11,819 nucleotides of DNA from CAZSAT01 sp964604675 (GTDB lineage Bacteria; Myxococcota_A; UBA796; CAJQPC01), in the NCBI GenBank assembly GCA_964604675.1, contig CAZSAT010000177.1, positions 1 to 11,819 of the forward strand, written 5' to 3'. Position 1 is the first letter of the stretch; each line of letters opens with the position of its first letter. A program made the translations under genes and the position numbers. The notes beneath the pieces are model-generated. The model saw only the letters and a list, made by a program, of their open reading frames with translations, was not told where the DNA came from and did not search any database. Below are positions 1 to 7,194 of the stretch, piece after piece.

Positions 1-43
1 CCATTGAGGGGCCCCCTTTCAGAGGAGAAACCGCCCCGCCGAA

Positions 44-56
44 CGCCCGAAGGGCG
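44..56 (-). other. Small second hairpin downstream of the lipoprotein gene
   Basis: CGCCC and GGGCG form a five-pair stem around three bases. It lies 11 bases beyond the larger hairpin on the minus strand, so the two would occur in tandem in the 3' untranslated part of the lipoprotein transcript. No T run follows. In GC-rich DNA a stem of this size can arise by chance, hence low confidence. Confidence 0.25.
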
Positions 57-67
57 AGAGAGGCGGG

Positions 68-104
68 AGCGTTCGGCCTGCGCGTGGAGCGCAGGCCGAG
101 CGCT
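68..104 (-). terminator. Strong stem-loop at the 3' end of the lipoprotein gene
   Basis: Bases 68-83 pair with 89-104 around the 5-base loop at 84-88. The inner stem (74-83 with 89-98) is ten perfect pairs, and the outer part adds five more with one C·A mismatch in the minus-strand transcript. The stem begins inside the TAG stop codon (105-103). No T tract follows on the minus strand, so this may be a U-less terminator or an mRNA 3'-end stabiliser rather than a classic intrinsic terminator. A second short hairpin lies just beyond it at 44-56. Confidence 0.5.
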
Positions 105-747
105 AGCAGCCGTCGCCGTCCACGGTGACGTCGAAGTCCGCGTCGATCTCCCAGGCATAGGCCGAGTCCGCAGACACCGGGATGCAGGCCTCCACGCCGT
201 CGGCGCAGGGCTCGCACGTGCCGTCCAGCGCCTCGGCGAGCTCGCACGCGTCGAGCCGATCGTCGAAGACCTGCGACAGGTCCCGCACATCGAGCAGCGT
301 GCTCAGCCGACCATGGTCCCAGGCGTCGCCCGCGGGATCGAAGATGCCGGCCAGGTACAGATCCTGGAACGCTGCGGGCTGCCCGCCCAGGGTGATGTCC
401 ATGCCCGCGGTCTCGACCTGGAAGCGGGGGTTGTTGCTGAAGTCTGCCGCCGGGAAGGCGTGCACGGGCTCGCAGGCGTCCTGCCCGCCGTCGCCATCGG
501 AGAGGGCCACCGCCAGGGTGATCTGCCCCTCGGCTTCGTCGGCGACATGGACCAGGAGGTTGCTCATGTCCAGGGCGGCGAGCGCGTCGCCCAGGCCCGC
601 GGGCTCGATCCAGGCGATGCCCGTGAGGTCCAGCTCGAAGGTGCGACCCTGGAGGGCCTGCTCGACCGGCACGGCGTCGAGCGCCTCGTCCTGATCGGCG
701 ACGAGCGGCTCGAGGCCCATGGAGCATGCAAGCAGGGAGACGATCAT
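103..747 (-). CDS. Putative acidic, cysteine-bearing lipoprotein of unknown function
   Basis: I do not recognise a named family. The protein is 214 residues, strongly acidic and Asp-rich. It begins MIVSLLAC, which reads as a very short signal peptide with a lipobox (L5-L6-A7-C8), so C8 may be lipidated and the protein anchored in an envelope membrane. Five further cysteines follow at about 92, 168, 178, 181 and 188, and the last residue, 214, is also Cys. The CEPC segment (178-181) and nearby cysteines could form disulfides outside the cytoplasm. I chose the ATG at 747 over one at 780 because it places the lipobox at the N-terminus and has a GAGG ribosome site 8 bases upstream. It is transcribed away from the Nudix gene. 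The n-region has no Lys or Arg, which is atypical for a signal peptide, so the membrane anchor is an inference. Confidence covers the existence of the gene, not a function. Confidence 0.7.
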   Translation of the reverse strand: MIVSLLACSMGLEPLVADQDEALDAVPVEQALQGRTFELDLTGIAWIEPAGLGDALAALDMSNLLVHVADEAEGQITLAVALSDGDGGQDACEPVHAFPAADFSNNPRFQVETAGMDITLGGQPAAFQDLYLAGIFDPAGDAWDHGRLSTLLDVRDLSQVFDDRLDACELAEALDGTCEPCADGVEACIPVSADSAYAWEIDADFDVTVDGDGC

Positions 748-768
748 GGAGCACCTCGGAAGGGGCGC

Positions 769-797
769 GTTGTACGTCATCTCTCGCGGCCCGTCCA
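769..797 (-). promoter_or_regulatory. Possible promoter of the lipoprotein gene
   Basis: Read on the minus strand, TGGACG (797-792) and TACAAC (774-769) match the sigma-70 -35 and -10 consensus at four of six bases each, with a 17-base spacer. Transcription would start near 762, leaving an untranslated leader of about 15 bases before the ATG at 747. That fits the chosen start and would exclude the ATG at 780. The match is weak and was found by eye. Confidence 0.3.
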
Positions 798-832
798 GTC
801 CGTCGCAGAAGCTTCACAGAGACCGGAGGTGA

Positions 833-860
833 CCGATCGCGCGGTTAGGCCCCGATCGGG
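833..860. repeat. Pair of CCGATCG repeats upstream of the Nudix gene
   Basis: CCGATCG occurs at 833-839 and 852-858, 19 bases apart start to start (about two helical turns). The second copy is part of a perfect ten-base palindrome, CCCGATCGGG (851-860). The pair lies just before the preferred Nudix start and could be an operator, but it would fall inside the gene if the GTG at 829 is used. GATC-rich words are common in such DNA, so chance is likely. Confidence 0.2.
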
Positions 861-867
861 AGGCCCC

Positions 868-1425
868 TTGCGTCGACAGCACCTGGTCCGTCTGCTCACC
901 GCACACCGCCCCGGTGACGCCCTCGAGGCGGAGCATCGCGCCGCCCTGCTCCGCCTGTCAGAGGCACCCGGCGAGCCCTTCGCGAGGGACCACTTCGTCC
1001 CGGGGCACTTCACCGCGAGCGCCTTCGTGCTCTCCCCCGACGAGCGCGACCTGCTCCTGATCCTGCACGCCAAGCTCGGCCTGTGGTTGCAACCGGGGGG
1101 CCACGTGGACCCCGACGACGTCGACATCCTCGCTGCTGCCCGACGGGAGGTCGCGGAGGAGACCGGGATCACCGACCTGCACCCGCTGCCAGGCTTCCCC
1201 GCCCTGGTCGATGTCGACGTGCACACGATCCCGGCGCGCAAGGGCGACCCCACGCACCAGCACTTCGACGTGCGCGTGCTGTGGAGGGCCGGGACACGCG
1301 ACCTCGCCGCAGGAAGCGACGCCTTGAGCGCCCGCTGGGTCCCCCTCACGGACGTTGCGGACGCCGGGAGCGACGACAGCGTGCTGCGCGCCGTCCGCAA
1401 GATCCGGGCCTGGGGGTGCCGGTGA
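868..1425 (+). CDS. Nudix hydrolase
   Basis: Nudix proteins hydrolyse nucleoside diphosphates linked to another group, using a divalent metal held by the Nudix helix. The helix is visible at residues 77-101: GGHVDPDD, then ARREVAEETGI with R93, E94, E97 and E98. Against the canonical GX5EX7REUXEEXGU, the first acidic position is Asp (D83 or D84) and the first half is one residue longer. The preceding LWLQPGGH and the N-terminal DHFVPGHFTASAFVL block are typical of a Nudix subgroup of about 180 residues, which fits the 185 here. I chose TTG at 868 because GGGAGG sits just upstream and the N-terminus (RRQHLVRLL) fits the family; GTG at 829 is the alternative. It overlaps the downstream dehydrogenase by GTGA and is probably co-translated with it. 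The substrate cannot be read from the sequence. Confidence 0.85.
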   Translation: MRRQHLVRLLTAHRPGDALEAEHRAALLRLSEAPGEPFARDHFVPGHFTASAFVLSPDERDLLLILHAKLGLWLQPGGHVDPDDVDILAAARREVAEETGITDLHPLPGFPALVDVDVHTIPARKGDPTHQHFDVRVLWRAGTRDLAAGSDALSARWVPLTDVADAGSDDSVLRAVRKIRAWGCR

Positions 1426-2234
1426 AGGTCGCGCTCGTCACCGGGTGCAGCCGCGGCATCGGGCGCGACGTCGCCACGCGGCTCGCGGGTGAGGGCTGGC
1501 GGGTGGTGGGCACGCTGCGCGGCGCGTCCGAGCGGGAAGCCCTCGCGGCTGCGGGCGTGGAGGTCGTTCGCCTGGACGTGACCGACCCGGCGGCGGTGGC
1601 CCGGGTCGTGCACGACGTGGCCGAGCGCCACGGCCGGCTCGACCTGCTGATCGCCAATGCCGGGGTGGGGCTGTTCGGGTGCTTCGAGGACGTCGACCCC
1701 GAGCAGGTCCGCGGCGTCTTCGAGGTCAACTTCTTCGGCGTGCTGGCGTGCACCCGCGCGGCGTTGCCTCACCTTCGCGCGTCTCGGGGTCGCATCGTGG
1801 TGATCTCCAGCATCGCGGGACGTCGCTCGGCACCCGGCTCGAGCGCGTACAACGCCTCGAAGTTCGCCGTGGAGGGCTGGGCGGAAGCCCTCCGGCACGA
1901 GCTTGCCGAGACCCACGTGGGGCTGACCCTCGTGCAACCCGGCCCCGTCGCCACGGGGTTCTTCACCCACCGGAGCGAGGGACCCCGCGCCGGCCGCGGC
2001 ACCTACGGAGCCATCACCCAGCGGGTGCGCGAGCTCCAGGATCAGGCGGCGCGGCAGGCCGCGGACGTCTCGACCGTGAGCGATGCCGTCGTGGCCACGC
2101 TCGCCGAGAAGCACCCTCCGCCCTTTCGCGTGGCGGTGGGGGCCAGCACCTCCGCCCAGCTCACGGTGGTGAAGGTGCTCCCATGGATCCTGTGGGAGAA
2201 GCTGGTGGCGTGGAAGATCGGGGTGGGCAGCTGA
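1422..2234 (+). CDS. Short-chain dehydrogenase/reductase (classical SDR)
   Basis: This is an NAD(P)H-dependent oxidoreductase of the classical SDR type, soluble, 270 residues. The N-terminal Rossmann nucleotide-binding motif is TGCSRGIG at 7-14, followed by the LDVTD acidic loop (51-55) and the NAG motif at 79-81. The catalytic residues are present with correct spacing: S130, Y143 and K147 (YNASK). The segment VQPGPVATGF (171-180) is the usual substrate-side loop. The start is GTG at 1422, whose GTGA overlaps the TGA of the Nudix gene, an arrangement typical of coupled translation; GTG at 1416 is possible. The last 20 residues (VLPWILWEKLVAWK) are hydrophobic and could touch a membrane. The stop is one base from the stop of the convergent MFS gene. 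The substrate is unknown; the Nudix partner does not define it. Confidence 0.9.
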   Translation: MKVALVTGCSRGIGRDVATRLAGEGWRVVGTLRGASEREALAAAGVEVVRLDVTDPAAVARVVHDVAERHGRLDLLIANAGVGLFGCFEDVDPEQVRGVFEVNFFGVLACTRAALPHLRASRGRIVVISSIAGRRSAPGSSAYNASKFAVEGWAEALRHELAETHVGLTLVQPGPVATGFFTHRSEGPRAGRGTYGAITQRVRELQDQAARQAADVSTVSDAVVATLAEKHPPPFRVAVGASTSAQLTVVKVLPWILWEKLVAWKIGVGS

Positions 2235-2235
2235 G

Positions 2236-3660
2236 TCATGCCGGGCGGCGCTGCTCCCTGCTCGGCGTGTCCGACGGGAACAGCACCACTGCCACCACCC
2301 CGGCCAGCACCCCGGTGACGCCCATCACAGCGAAGACCCAGACGAGGGCCGCACGCAGGGGCTCGATCAACGTGGGGTCGCCCAGCTCGGCGCCCTCGAG
2401 GCTCACCGTGCCCAGCCCCGCCGCCAGCACCGCCCCGAGCACGGCCACCCCGACCGTTCCGCCAATGCTGCGGGCGAACTGGGCCAGCGCCGTGGCGATG
2501 CCGCGCTGGTCGGCCGGGGCCGCCTCCTGGACCGAGACCGTGAAGCTGGAGATGCAGAACCCCATGCCTCCTCCGTAGGCCACGAGCCCGGCGATCAACA
2601 CGGGCACGCTGTCGAACCAGGCGCCGGCCGCCTGGCCGAGTCCGCCGAGGGCGACCGCCACCCCACCCAGCCGCACGAGGCGCTGGAAGCCGTGGCGGGT
2701 CACCAGACGACCAGCCAACAGCGAGGCGCTGGTCCAGGTGAGGGAGAGCGGGATGAGGGCACATCCCGCCCAGATCGGCGACGCGCCGTGCACTCCTTGC
2801 AGGTACAGGGGAAGGAACCCGACCACCCCCAACAGGGTGACCCCCATCAGCAAGCCGGCGAGGTTCGCCGCGACGAGCGTGCGCTCCGCGAACAGGTGGA
2901 GCGGCACCACGGGGGCTGGGTGCCCGCGCTCGATCCGCAGGAACAGAGCCCCGCTGAGCACGGCGACACCCGCCCAGGCCCACCAGGTGCCCGGTCTCTG
3001 GTCGGGTGGCAGCAGCGCCAGCAGCAACGACACGATGGTCAGCACCAGGGTGGTGAGCCCGCCTCGGTCCAGCGCACGGGCGGTGCCCGGCACGTACTCC
3101 GGCAGCCGAAGGGCGATGACGCACGCGGCAAACAGCCCGATGGGGAGGTTCAACCAGAAGATCCATGGCCACGCGCCAGCCTCGACGATGGCGCCCCCGA
3201 GGCTCGGACCGATGACCGAGCTGGCGCCCCAGACCAGCGAGAAGAGCCCCTGCAGCCGCGTGCGCTGGTCGACCGGGTAGAGGTCGCCGAAGATGGTCTG
3301 GGTGAGCGGGAGGAGGCAGCCGGCTCCGAGCCCCTGGAGGCAGCGCGCCGCCACGAGCCACTCCATGGAGGGCGCGGCACCACAGGCGAGCGCGCCCACC
3401 AGGAAGATGCTGACGCCCACGAGGTAGGTGCGACGGCGACCATGCACGTCGGCGAGCCGCCCATAGATCGGGATGGTCACCGTGCCGGTGAGCATGTAGG
3501 CCGTGAAGACCCAGGGGAAGAGCTGCAGGCCGCCCAGCTCCTCCACGATGCTGGGCATCGCCGCGCCGACGATGGTGACCTCGACGGCGCTCAAGAAGGT
3601 TCCGAGCAAGAGCGCCGCCGTGACCACCTGGCGGTTCCTGGGCGCCAGCGCGCCGGTCAC
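2236..3660 (-). CDS. MFS multidrug-type transporter (DHA2 / EmrB-QacA-like)
   Basis: An inner-membrane proton-driven exporter of the drug:H+ antiporter-2 type, 474 residues, with hydrophobic segments along nearly the whole length. Visible motifs are motif A, GRLADVHGRRR (67-77); motif C, GASSVIGPSLGG (145-156), the antiporter signature; and WPWIFWLNLPIG (164-175). The N-terminal LDxTIV motif reads VEVTIV, with Glu27 instead of Asp, a known variation in this clade. The start is GTG at 3660, overlapping the TGA of modC by four bases. TTG at 3666 is an alternative, and no clear ribosome site is seen, so translation probably depends on modC. It converges on the dehydrogenase gene with one base between stops. 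Coupling to molybdate import genes is unusual and does not reveal the substrate. Confidence 0.88.
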   Translation of the reverse strand: MTGALAPRNRQVVTAALLLGTFLSAVEVTIVGAAMPSIVEELGGLQLFPWVFTAYMLTGTVTIPIYGRLADVHGRRRTYLVGVSIFLVGALACGAAPSMEWLVAARCLQGLGAGCLLPLTQTIFGDLYPVDQRTRLQGLFSLVWGASSVIGPSLGGAIVEAGAWPWIFWLNLPIGLFAACVIALRLPEYVPGTARALDRGGLTTLVLTIVSLLLALLPPDQRPGTWWAWAGVAVLSGALFLRIERGHPAPVVPLHLFAERTLVAANLAGLLMGVTLLGVVGFLPLYLQGVHGASPIWAGCALIPLSLTWTSASLLAGRLVTRHGFQRLVRLGGVAVALGGLGQAAGAWFDSVPVLIAGLVAYGGGMGFCISSFTVSVQEAAPADQRGIATALAQFARSIGGTVGVAVLGAVLAAGLGTVSLEGAELGDPTLIEPLRAALVWVFAVMGVTGVLAGVVAVVLFPSDTPSREQRRPA

Positions 3661-4703
3661 AGCCAACGCAGTGCCGTGGCCTTGAAGACCGCCCAGACCT
3701 CACGCCCGGGCGCGAGCGCCAGATCGGCCACCGCGCCCTGGGTCAGCTCGGCCCTCAACGGGACGCCGATGTCCACGGTCACGAGCACGCGACCATGCAG
3801 CGTGTCGAGCGCGGCGATGCGCCCCGGCAAGCAGTTCCGCGCCGACATCTGCTGGACCGGCTCGAGCGAGAGCAACACGTCCTCGGGCCGCACGGTCAGG
3901 GCCGCCGGTCCCATCGGTCGGTCGGCCCGTGCCAGGCGGATCTCGAAGGCGCCGAGCTGGACCGTCGTGGTGCCGCGCCGATCGTCGTGGCCGCTGACGT
4001 GGACGGCCAGCAGGTTGGTGAGCCCGTGGGCTTCGGCGAGCGGGAACACGCCGTCCTCTCCCAGCACCGAGAAGAAGGGGCCGTGGCCGAGCACGCGCCC
4101 CTGGTCCAGGACGAGGACCTCGTCCGACAGCTGCAGCACCTCGGCAACGGAGTGGGTGACCACCAGCATGGGGACGTCGAGCAGCTCACGGACCTGCCGG
4201 ATCATGGGCACCAGGGCCGCCCGGCGGCGGACATCCACCCCGGCGAGCGGCTCGTCCAGGAGCAGCAGGCGTGGCGAGGCGAGCAGGGCGCGTCCGAGGG
4301 CGACGCGCTTGGCCTCGCCCCCGCTGAGACCCCGAGGACGCCGATCGAGCAACGCGGACAGGCCCAGGAGATCCACCACGGGCCCGAGCTGCACCCGCCG
4401 GTCCTCGGCACGGACGAGGCGCTGTCCGTAGAGGAGGTTGGCGCGCACGTCGAGGTGCGGGAGGAGCCGCGCATCCTGGAAGACGAAGCCGACGCGGCGC
4501 TGGTGGGCGGGACGTCCGTGCAGGTCGACGCCGTCGACCACCACGCGTCCGGTCGCGGGCACCAGGCCGGCGACGGCCATCAACAGGCTGGACTTGCCAG
4601 CGCCGCTCGCGCCGAAGATGGCCGTGGACGCCACGTGGCTCTCACAGGCCGCCTCCAGCCGGAAGTCGCCCCGCCGCAGCTGGAGATCGATCGCCAGCCT
4701 CAC
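3657..4703 (-). CDS. modC: Molybdate ABC transporter ATP-binding protein
   Basis: The cytoplasmic ATPase of a molybdate importer, 348 residues, which is the usual ModC length. Residues 1-235 form the ABC domain: Walker A GASGAGKSS (31-39), Q-loop Q76, signature LSGGE (126-130), Walker B LLLLDEP (146-152) and H-loop H184. The C-terminal part is a Mop/TOBE domain: SARNCLPGRI (287-296) and VWAVFKATAL (336-345) are hallmarks of ModC and distinguish it from sulfate or polyamine ATPases. The start is GTG at 4703, sharing four bases with the end of modB; the end shares four bases with the MFS start. The residues after LSGGE are AKR rather than the common KQR. Tungstate transport is an alternative role that sequence alone does not exclude. 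Confidence 0.92.
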   Translation of the reverse strand: MRLAIDLQLRRGDFRLEAACESHVASTAIFGASGAGKSSLLMAVAGLVPATGRVVVDGVDLHGRPAHQRRVGFVFQDARLLPHLDVRANLLYGQRLVRAEDRRVQLGPVVDLLGLSALLDRRPRGLSGGEAKRVALGRALLASPRLLLLDEPLAGVDVRRRAALVPMIRQVRELLDVPMLVVTHSVAEVLQLSDEVLVLDQGRVLGHGPFFSVLGEDGVFPLAEAHGLTNLLAVHVSGHDDRRGTTTVQLGAFEIRLARADRPMGPAALTVRPEDVLLSLEPVQQMSARNCLPGRIAALDTLHGRVLVTVDIGVPLRAELTQGAVADLALAPGREVWAVFKATALRWL

Positions 4704-5371
4704 GGTTCGACCCTCGCCTGCAGGCGGCGTCCGACGAGCTCGCCCAGGGCAACGGCCCCTACCGCCAAGGCCACGCTCACCCCCACGAGCACGGCAGCCT
4801 GGTCCTCCCCTGCGGTCGTCTGGAGGGCCGACCAGATCGCCAGCGTCAGGGTACGCGTCTCGCCAGGCACGTTGCCCGCGAAGGTGATGGTGGCGCCGAA
4901 CTCGCCGAGGGCGCGCGCGAAGCACAAGAGGCTTCCCGTCACCAGACCGGGCGCGGCCAGCGGCAGGGTGACCTCGAGGAAGGTCCGCATCGGCGAAGCG
5001 CCCAGCGTGCGAACGGCGGCCTCGAGACCCGGGTCGACCGCCTCGATGCCCTGACGGAGGGCGCGCACCATCAAGGGAAACCCCACCACCCCGGCCGCGA
5101 TGGCGGCCCCCACCCAGGTGAAGGAGAGCGGCAGGCCCAGCGCCTCGCCGATCAGGCCGCGGCGCCCGAAGAGCAGCAGGAGGGCGTAGCCCGTGACCAC
5201 CGGCGGGAGCACCAGCGGCAGCGCGACGAGCGCCTCGACCACCACCTTTCCCGGGAAGTCTCGCCGGGCCAACCACCACGCGGTCGGCACGCCGACCAGC
5301 GCCGCCCCGAAGGTGGCGACGGCCGCCACCCGAAGCGACAGCAGCACGATGGCGAGGGGGTCCGGCTCCAC
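4700..5371 (-). CDS. modB: Molybdate ABC transporter permease
   Basis: The inner-membrane permease of the molybdate importer, 223 residues, with about five or six hydrophobic segments. The segment LPLVLPPVVTGYALLLLFGR (51-70) and RALGEFGAT (153-161) are typical of ModB. The EAA loop that contacts the ATPase lies at about 117-146 (EAAVRTLGASP, then TLPLAAPGLVTG). GTG at 5371 gives a family-like N-terminus (EPDPLAIVLLSLRVA). GTG at 5401 would add ten residues and has a GGGA-like site upstream, so the start is uncertain. The gene is divergent from the POT gene and overlaps modC. No modA lies upstream, where the transporter's periplasmic binding protein would often be found. Confidence 0.9.
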   Translation of the reverse strand: MEPDPLAIVLLSLRVAAVATFGAALVGVPTAWWLARRDFPGKVVVEALVALPLVLPPVVTGYALLLLFGRRGLIGEALGLPLSFTWVGAAIAAGVVGFPLMVRALRQGIEAVDPGLEAAVRTLGASPMRTFLEVTLPLAAPGLVTGSLLCFARALGEFGATITFAGNVPGETRTLTLAIWSALQTTAGEDQAAVLVGVSVALAVGAVALGELVGRRLQARVEP

Positions 5372-5446
5372 GAGAGGCGGCCTATCACCGGCAGATGCCA
5401 CCCGCGTCCCGGTGCGCTATACCGCGCAGCTTCCCAGGAGCTCCGT
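5372..5446. promoter_or_regulatory. Divergent intergenic region between modB and the POT operon
   Basis: These 75 bases (45 if modB starts at 5401) must hold start signals for both directions. On the plus strand CTATAC (5417-5422) could be a -10 element, but I see no good -35 before it. AGGAG (5436-5440) lies six bases before the POT ATG and is a good ribosome site. I looked for a ModE-like palindrome and saw no convincing one. Confidence 0.35.
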
Positions 5447-6913
5447 ATGAAGGGTCTGATCGACGCCTTCCGCATCCACCCCAAGGGGCTCTTCGTGCTC
5501 TTCGGAGCCGAAGCCTGGGAGCGCTTCAGCTACTACGGCATGCGGGCGCTCCTGATCCTCTACCTCACGGACCAGCTGCAGTTCGACCGGGCCGAGGCGC
5601 TCACCGTCTACGCGACCTACACCGGGCTCGTCTACCTCACCCCGCTCTTCGGCGGCTTGCTCGCCGACCGGATCCTGGGCCAGCGCAAGGCCGTGCTGAT
5701 CGGCGGGATCGTGATGGCGCTGGGTCACCTGGCCATGGCCTTCGAGTCCCTGCTGTTCCCAGCGCTGGGCTTGCTCATCGTGGGCAACGGCTTCTTCAAG
5801 CCGAACATCTCGACCATCGTCGGAGGGCTCTACGAGCAAGACGACGCCCGGCGCGACGGTGGCTTCACCATCTTCTACATGGGCATCAACCTCGGGGCCT
5901 TCTTCAGCCCCCTGGTCTGCGGCACGCTGCGCACCGAGCTCGGCTGGCACTTCGGCTTCTCGGCGGCCGCTGTCGGCATGGCCTTCGGGCTGGCGACCTT
6001 CGTGATGTACCAGCGGCTCCTCGGCACGACGGGCTACCCGCCCGACATGGGCGCGGTCCCCGCCGGCACGCCGTTGCGCAGGAAGGACTGGCGCGACGTG
6101 GTCCTCTGGACCGTCGGGTCCGTGGTGCTGGTCGAGGCGGTGCTCGGCGGCTGGACGATCATCGGCCCCGTGGTCGAGGGCATTCCGGCCAGCTTGAAGC
6201 TGCTGGTCGGCGTCGGCCTGGTGGGCTCGACCGTCGCCGCCCTGCTCCGCCAGGGACACCAGGAAGAGGGCACGGTCGGCCTGAACCGCGTGTCCGCCAT
6301 CCTGCTCCTGTGCTTCTTCAACATCTTCTTCTGGATGGGCTTCGAGCAGGCCGGGGGCACCATGACCCTGTTCGCGGACGAGTGGACGGACCGGCACCTG
6401 CTCGGGTGGGAGATCCCCGCCGAGTTCTTCCAGTCCATCAACCCCGCCGTCATCGTGCTGCTGGCGCCGGTCTTCTCGACCATGTGGTTCCGACTCGACC
6501 AGAGCCGCTTCAAGAGCTCCACGCCCACCAAGATGGCGATCGGCATGATCACCCTCGGGTTGGGCTTCGTGGGCATGTTCATCGCACAGCAGATCGCGGA
6601 ACAGACCGGCAGCGTGGGGCCCCTCTGGCTCGCGGGCGTCTACGTCATCCACACCATCGGCGAGCTGTGCCTCTCCCCCATCGGCCTGTCCATGGTCACG
6701 AAGCTCGCACCCGCGCGCATGGTCGCCCTGGCCATGGGGGCGTGGTTCACGAGCTCGGCGGTGGCCAACTACACGGCCGGACGTCTGGAGGAGCTGGTCA
6801 GCCACTACGACCTGCCGCTCTACGGCGTGCTGGTGGCCAGCTCGATCGGTGCCGGCGTCGTGCTGCTCGGCATCACGCCCTTCCTGAAGAAGTGGATGCA
6901 CGGACGAGGCTGA
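5447..6913 (+). CDS. POT/PTR2-family proton-coupled oligopeptide transporter
   Basis: An inner-membrane major-facilitator protein that imports di- or tripeptides, or other small molecules, with protons. It has 488 residues and many hydrophobic segments. The POT proton-coupling motif ExxERFxYYG is intact at 22-31 (E22, E25, R26, F27, Y29, Y30, G31). PTR2 signature regions are at 69-94 (GGLLADRILGQRK onward) and 143-159 (FYMGINLGAFFSPLVCG). A later GFEQAGG segment and IGELCLSPIG also fit the family. The ATG at 5447 has AGGAG six bases upstream. The stop overlaps the start of the acyl carrier protein gene (TGATG), so the two are probably translated together. POT members also carry nitrate, peptidomimetics and other compounds, so the substrate is open. 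Confidence 0.93.
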   Translation: MKGLIDAFRIHPKGLFVLFGAEAWERFSYYGMRALLILYLTDQLQFDRAEALTVYATYTGLVYLTPLFGGLLADRILGQRKAVLIGGIVMALGHLAMAFESLLFPALGLLIVGNGFFKPNISTIVGGLYEQDDARRDGGFTIFYMGINLGAFFSPLVCGTLRTELGWHFGFSAAAVGMAFGLATFVMYQRLLGTTGYPPDMGAVPAGTPLRRKDWRDVVLWTVGSVVLVEAVLGGWTIIGPVVEGIPASLKLLVGVGLVGSTVAALLRQGHQEEGTVGLNRVSAILLLCFFNIFFWMGFEQAGGTMTLFADEWTDRHLLGWEIPAEFFQSINPAVIVLLAPVFSTMWFRLDQSRFKSSTPTKMAIGMITLGLGFVGMFIAQQIAEQTGSVGPLWLAGVYVIHTIGELCLSPIGLSMVTKLAPARMVALAMGAWFTSSAVANYTAGRLEELVSHYDLPLYGVLVASSIGAGVVLLGITPFLKKWMHGRG

Positions 6914-7194
6914 TGGCGCGCCAGGAACCGCTCACGCTCGACGAGCTCCGGCCCCTGCTGGCCCGCCTGATGGAGGTCGCCCCCGAGGCGGTCGTCCCGG
7001 AGGCCTCGTTGTCCGAGGACCTCGGCATGACGTCGTTGGACGTGGTCCGGCTCGCACAGGCACTCGACGACCTCCTCGAGGCCGAGATCGAGCTGGAGGA
7101 GTGGGCGCTGGACCCCGACGTGATGGCCACTTCGGACCACCGGGTGGCTCGGTTGCTCGACTGGGTGCGCGCTCGCCAGATCGAGCTGGCGTGA
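6913..7194 (+). CDS. Free-standing acyl carrier protein
   Basis: A small acidic carrier protein of 93 residues that would hold acyl chains on a phosphopantetheine arm. The attachment site is Ser41 in DLGMTSLDVV (36-45); the residue before the Ser is Thr rather than the usual Asp of DSL. Acidic helices follow (LDDLLEAEIELEEW), as in the family. The protein is slightly longer than a fatty-acid ACP of about 78 residues. Its ATG overlaps the POT stop by one base and its TGA overlaps the GTG of the AMP-ligase by four, so it very probably serves that enzyme. It is unlikely to be the housekeeping ACP because no fatty-acid synthesis genes lie nearby. Confidence 0.85.
   Translation: MARQEPLTLDELRPLLARLMEVAPEAVVPEASLSEDLGMTSLDVVRLAQALDDLLEAEIELEEWALDPDVMATSDHRVARLLDWVRARQIELA

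Noticed and set aside
2..4. Possible minus-strand ATG at the left edge with a GGGGG-rich stretch (12-16) before it
   Set aside because: Only one codon is inside the window, so it cannot be shown that a gene starts here. A longer left flank would decide it.
8..15. GGGGCCCC palindrome near the left edge
   Set aside because: Eight bases of pure G/C symmetry are expected by chance in DNA of this composition.
778..780. Upstream ATG for the lipoprotein gene
   Set aside because: It would put 11 residues before the lipobox-bearing MIVSLLAC and lies upstream of the possible -10. The ATG at 747 has the better ribosome site.
4..867. Long plus-strand open frame running from the left edge into the Nudix gene
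   Set aside because: It lies antisense to the lipoprotein gene and has no family-like sequence before about 868. GC-rich DNA keeps such frames open by chance. The Nudix family length fits a start near 868.
2692..4431. 579-codon plus-strand open frame opposite the MFS and modC genes
   Set aside because: Its product is low-complexity, rich in Arg, Gly, Glu and Gln, with no recognisable domain. The opposite strand encodes clear MFS and ModC motifs.
5417..6901. 494-codon minus-strand open frame opposite the POT gene
   Set aside because: It is His, Glu and Gln rich without any known domain. The plus strand has intact POT signatures and a good ribosome site.
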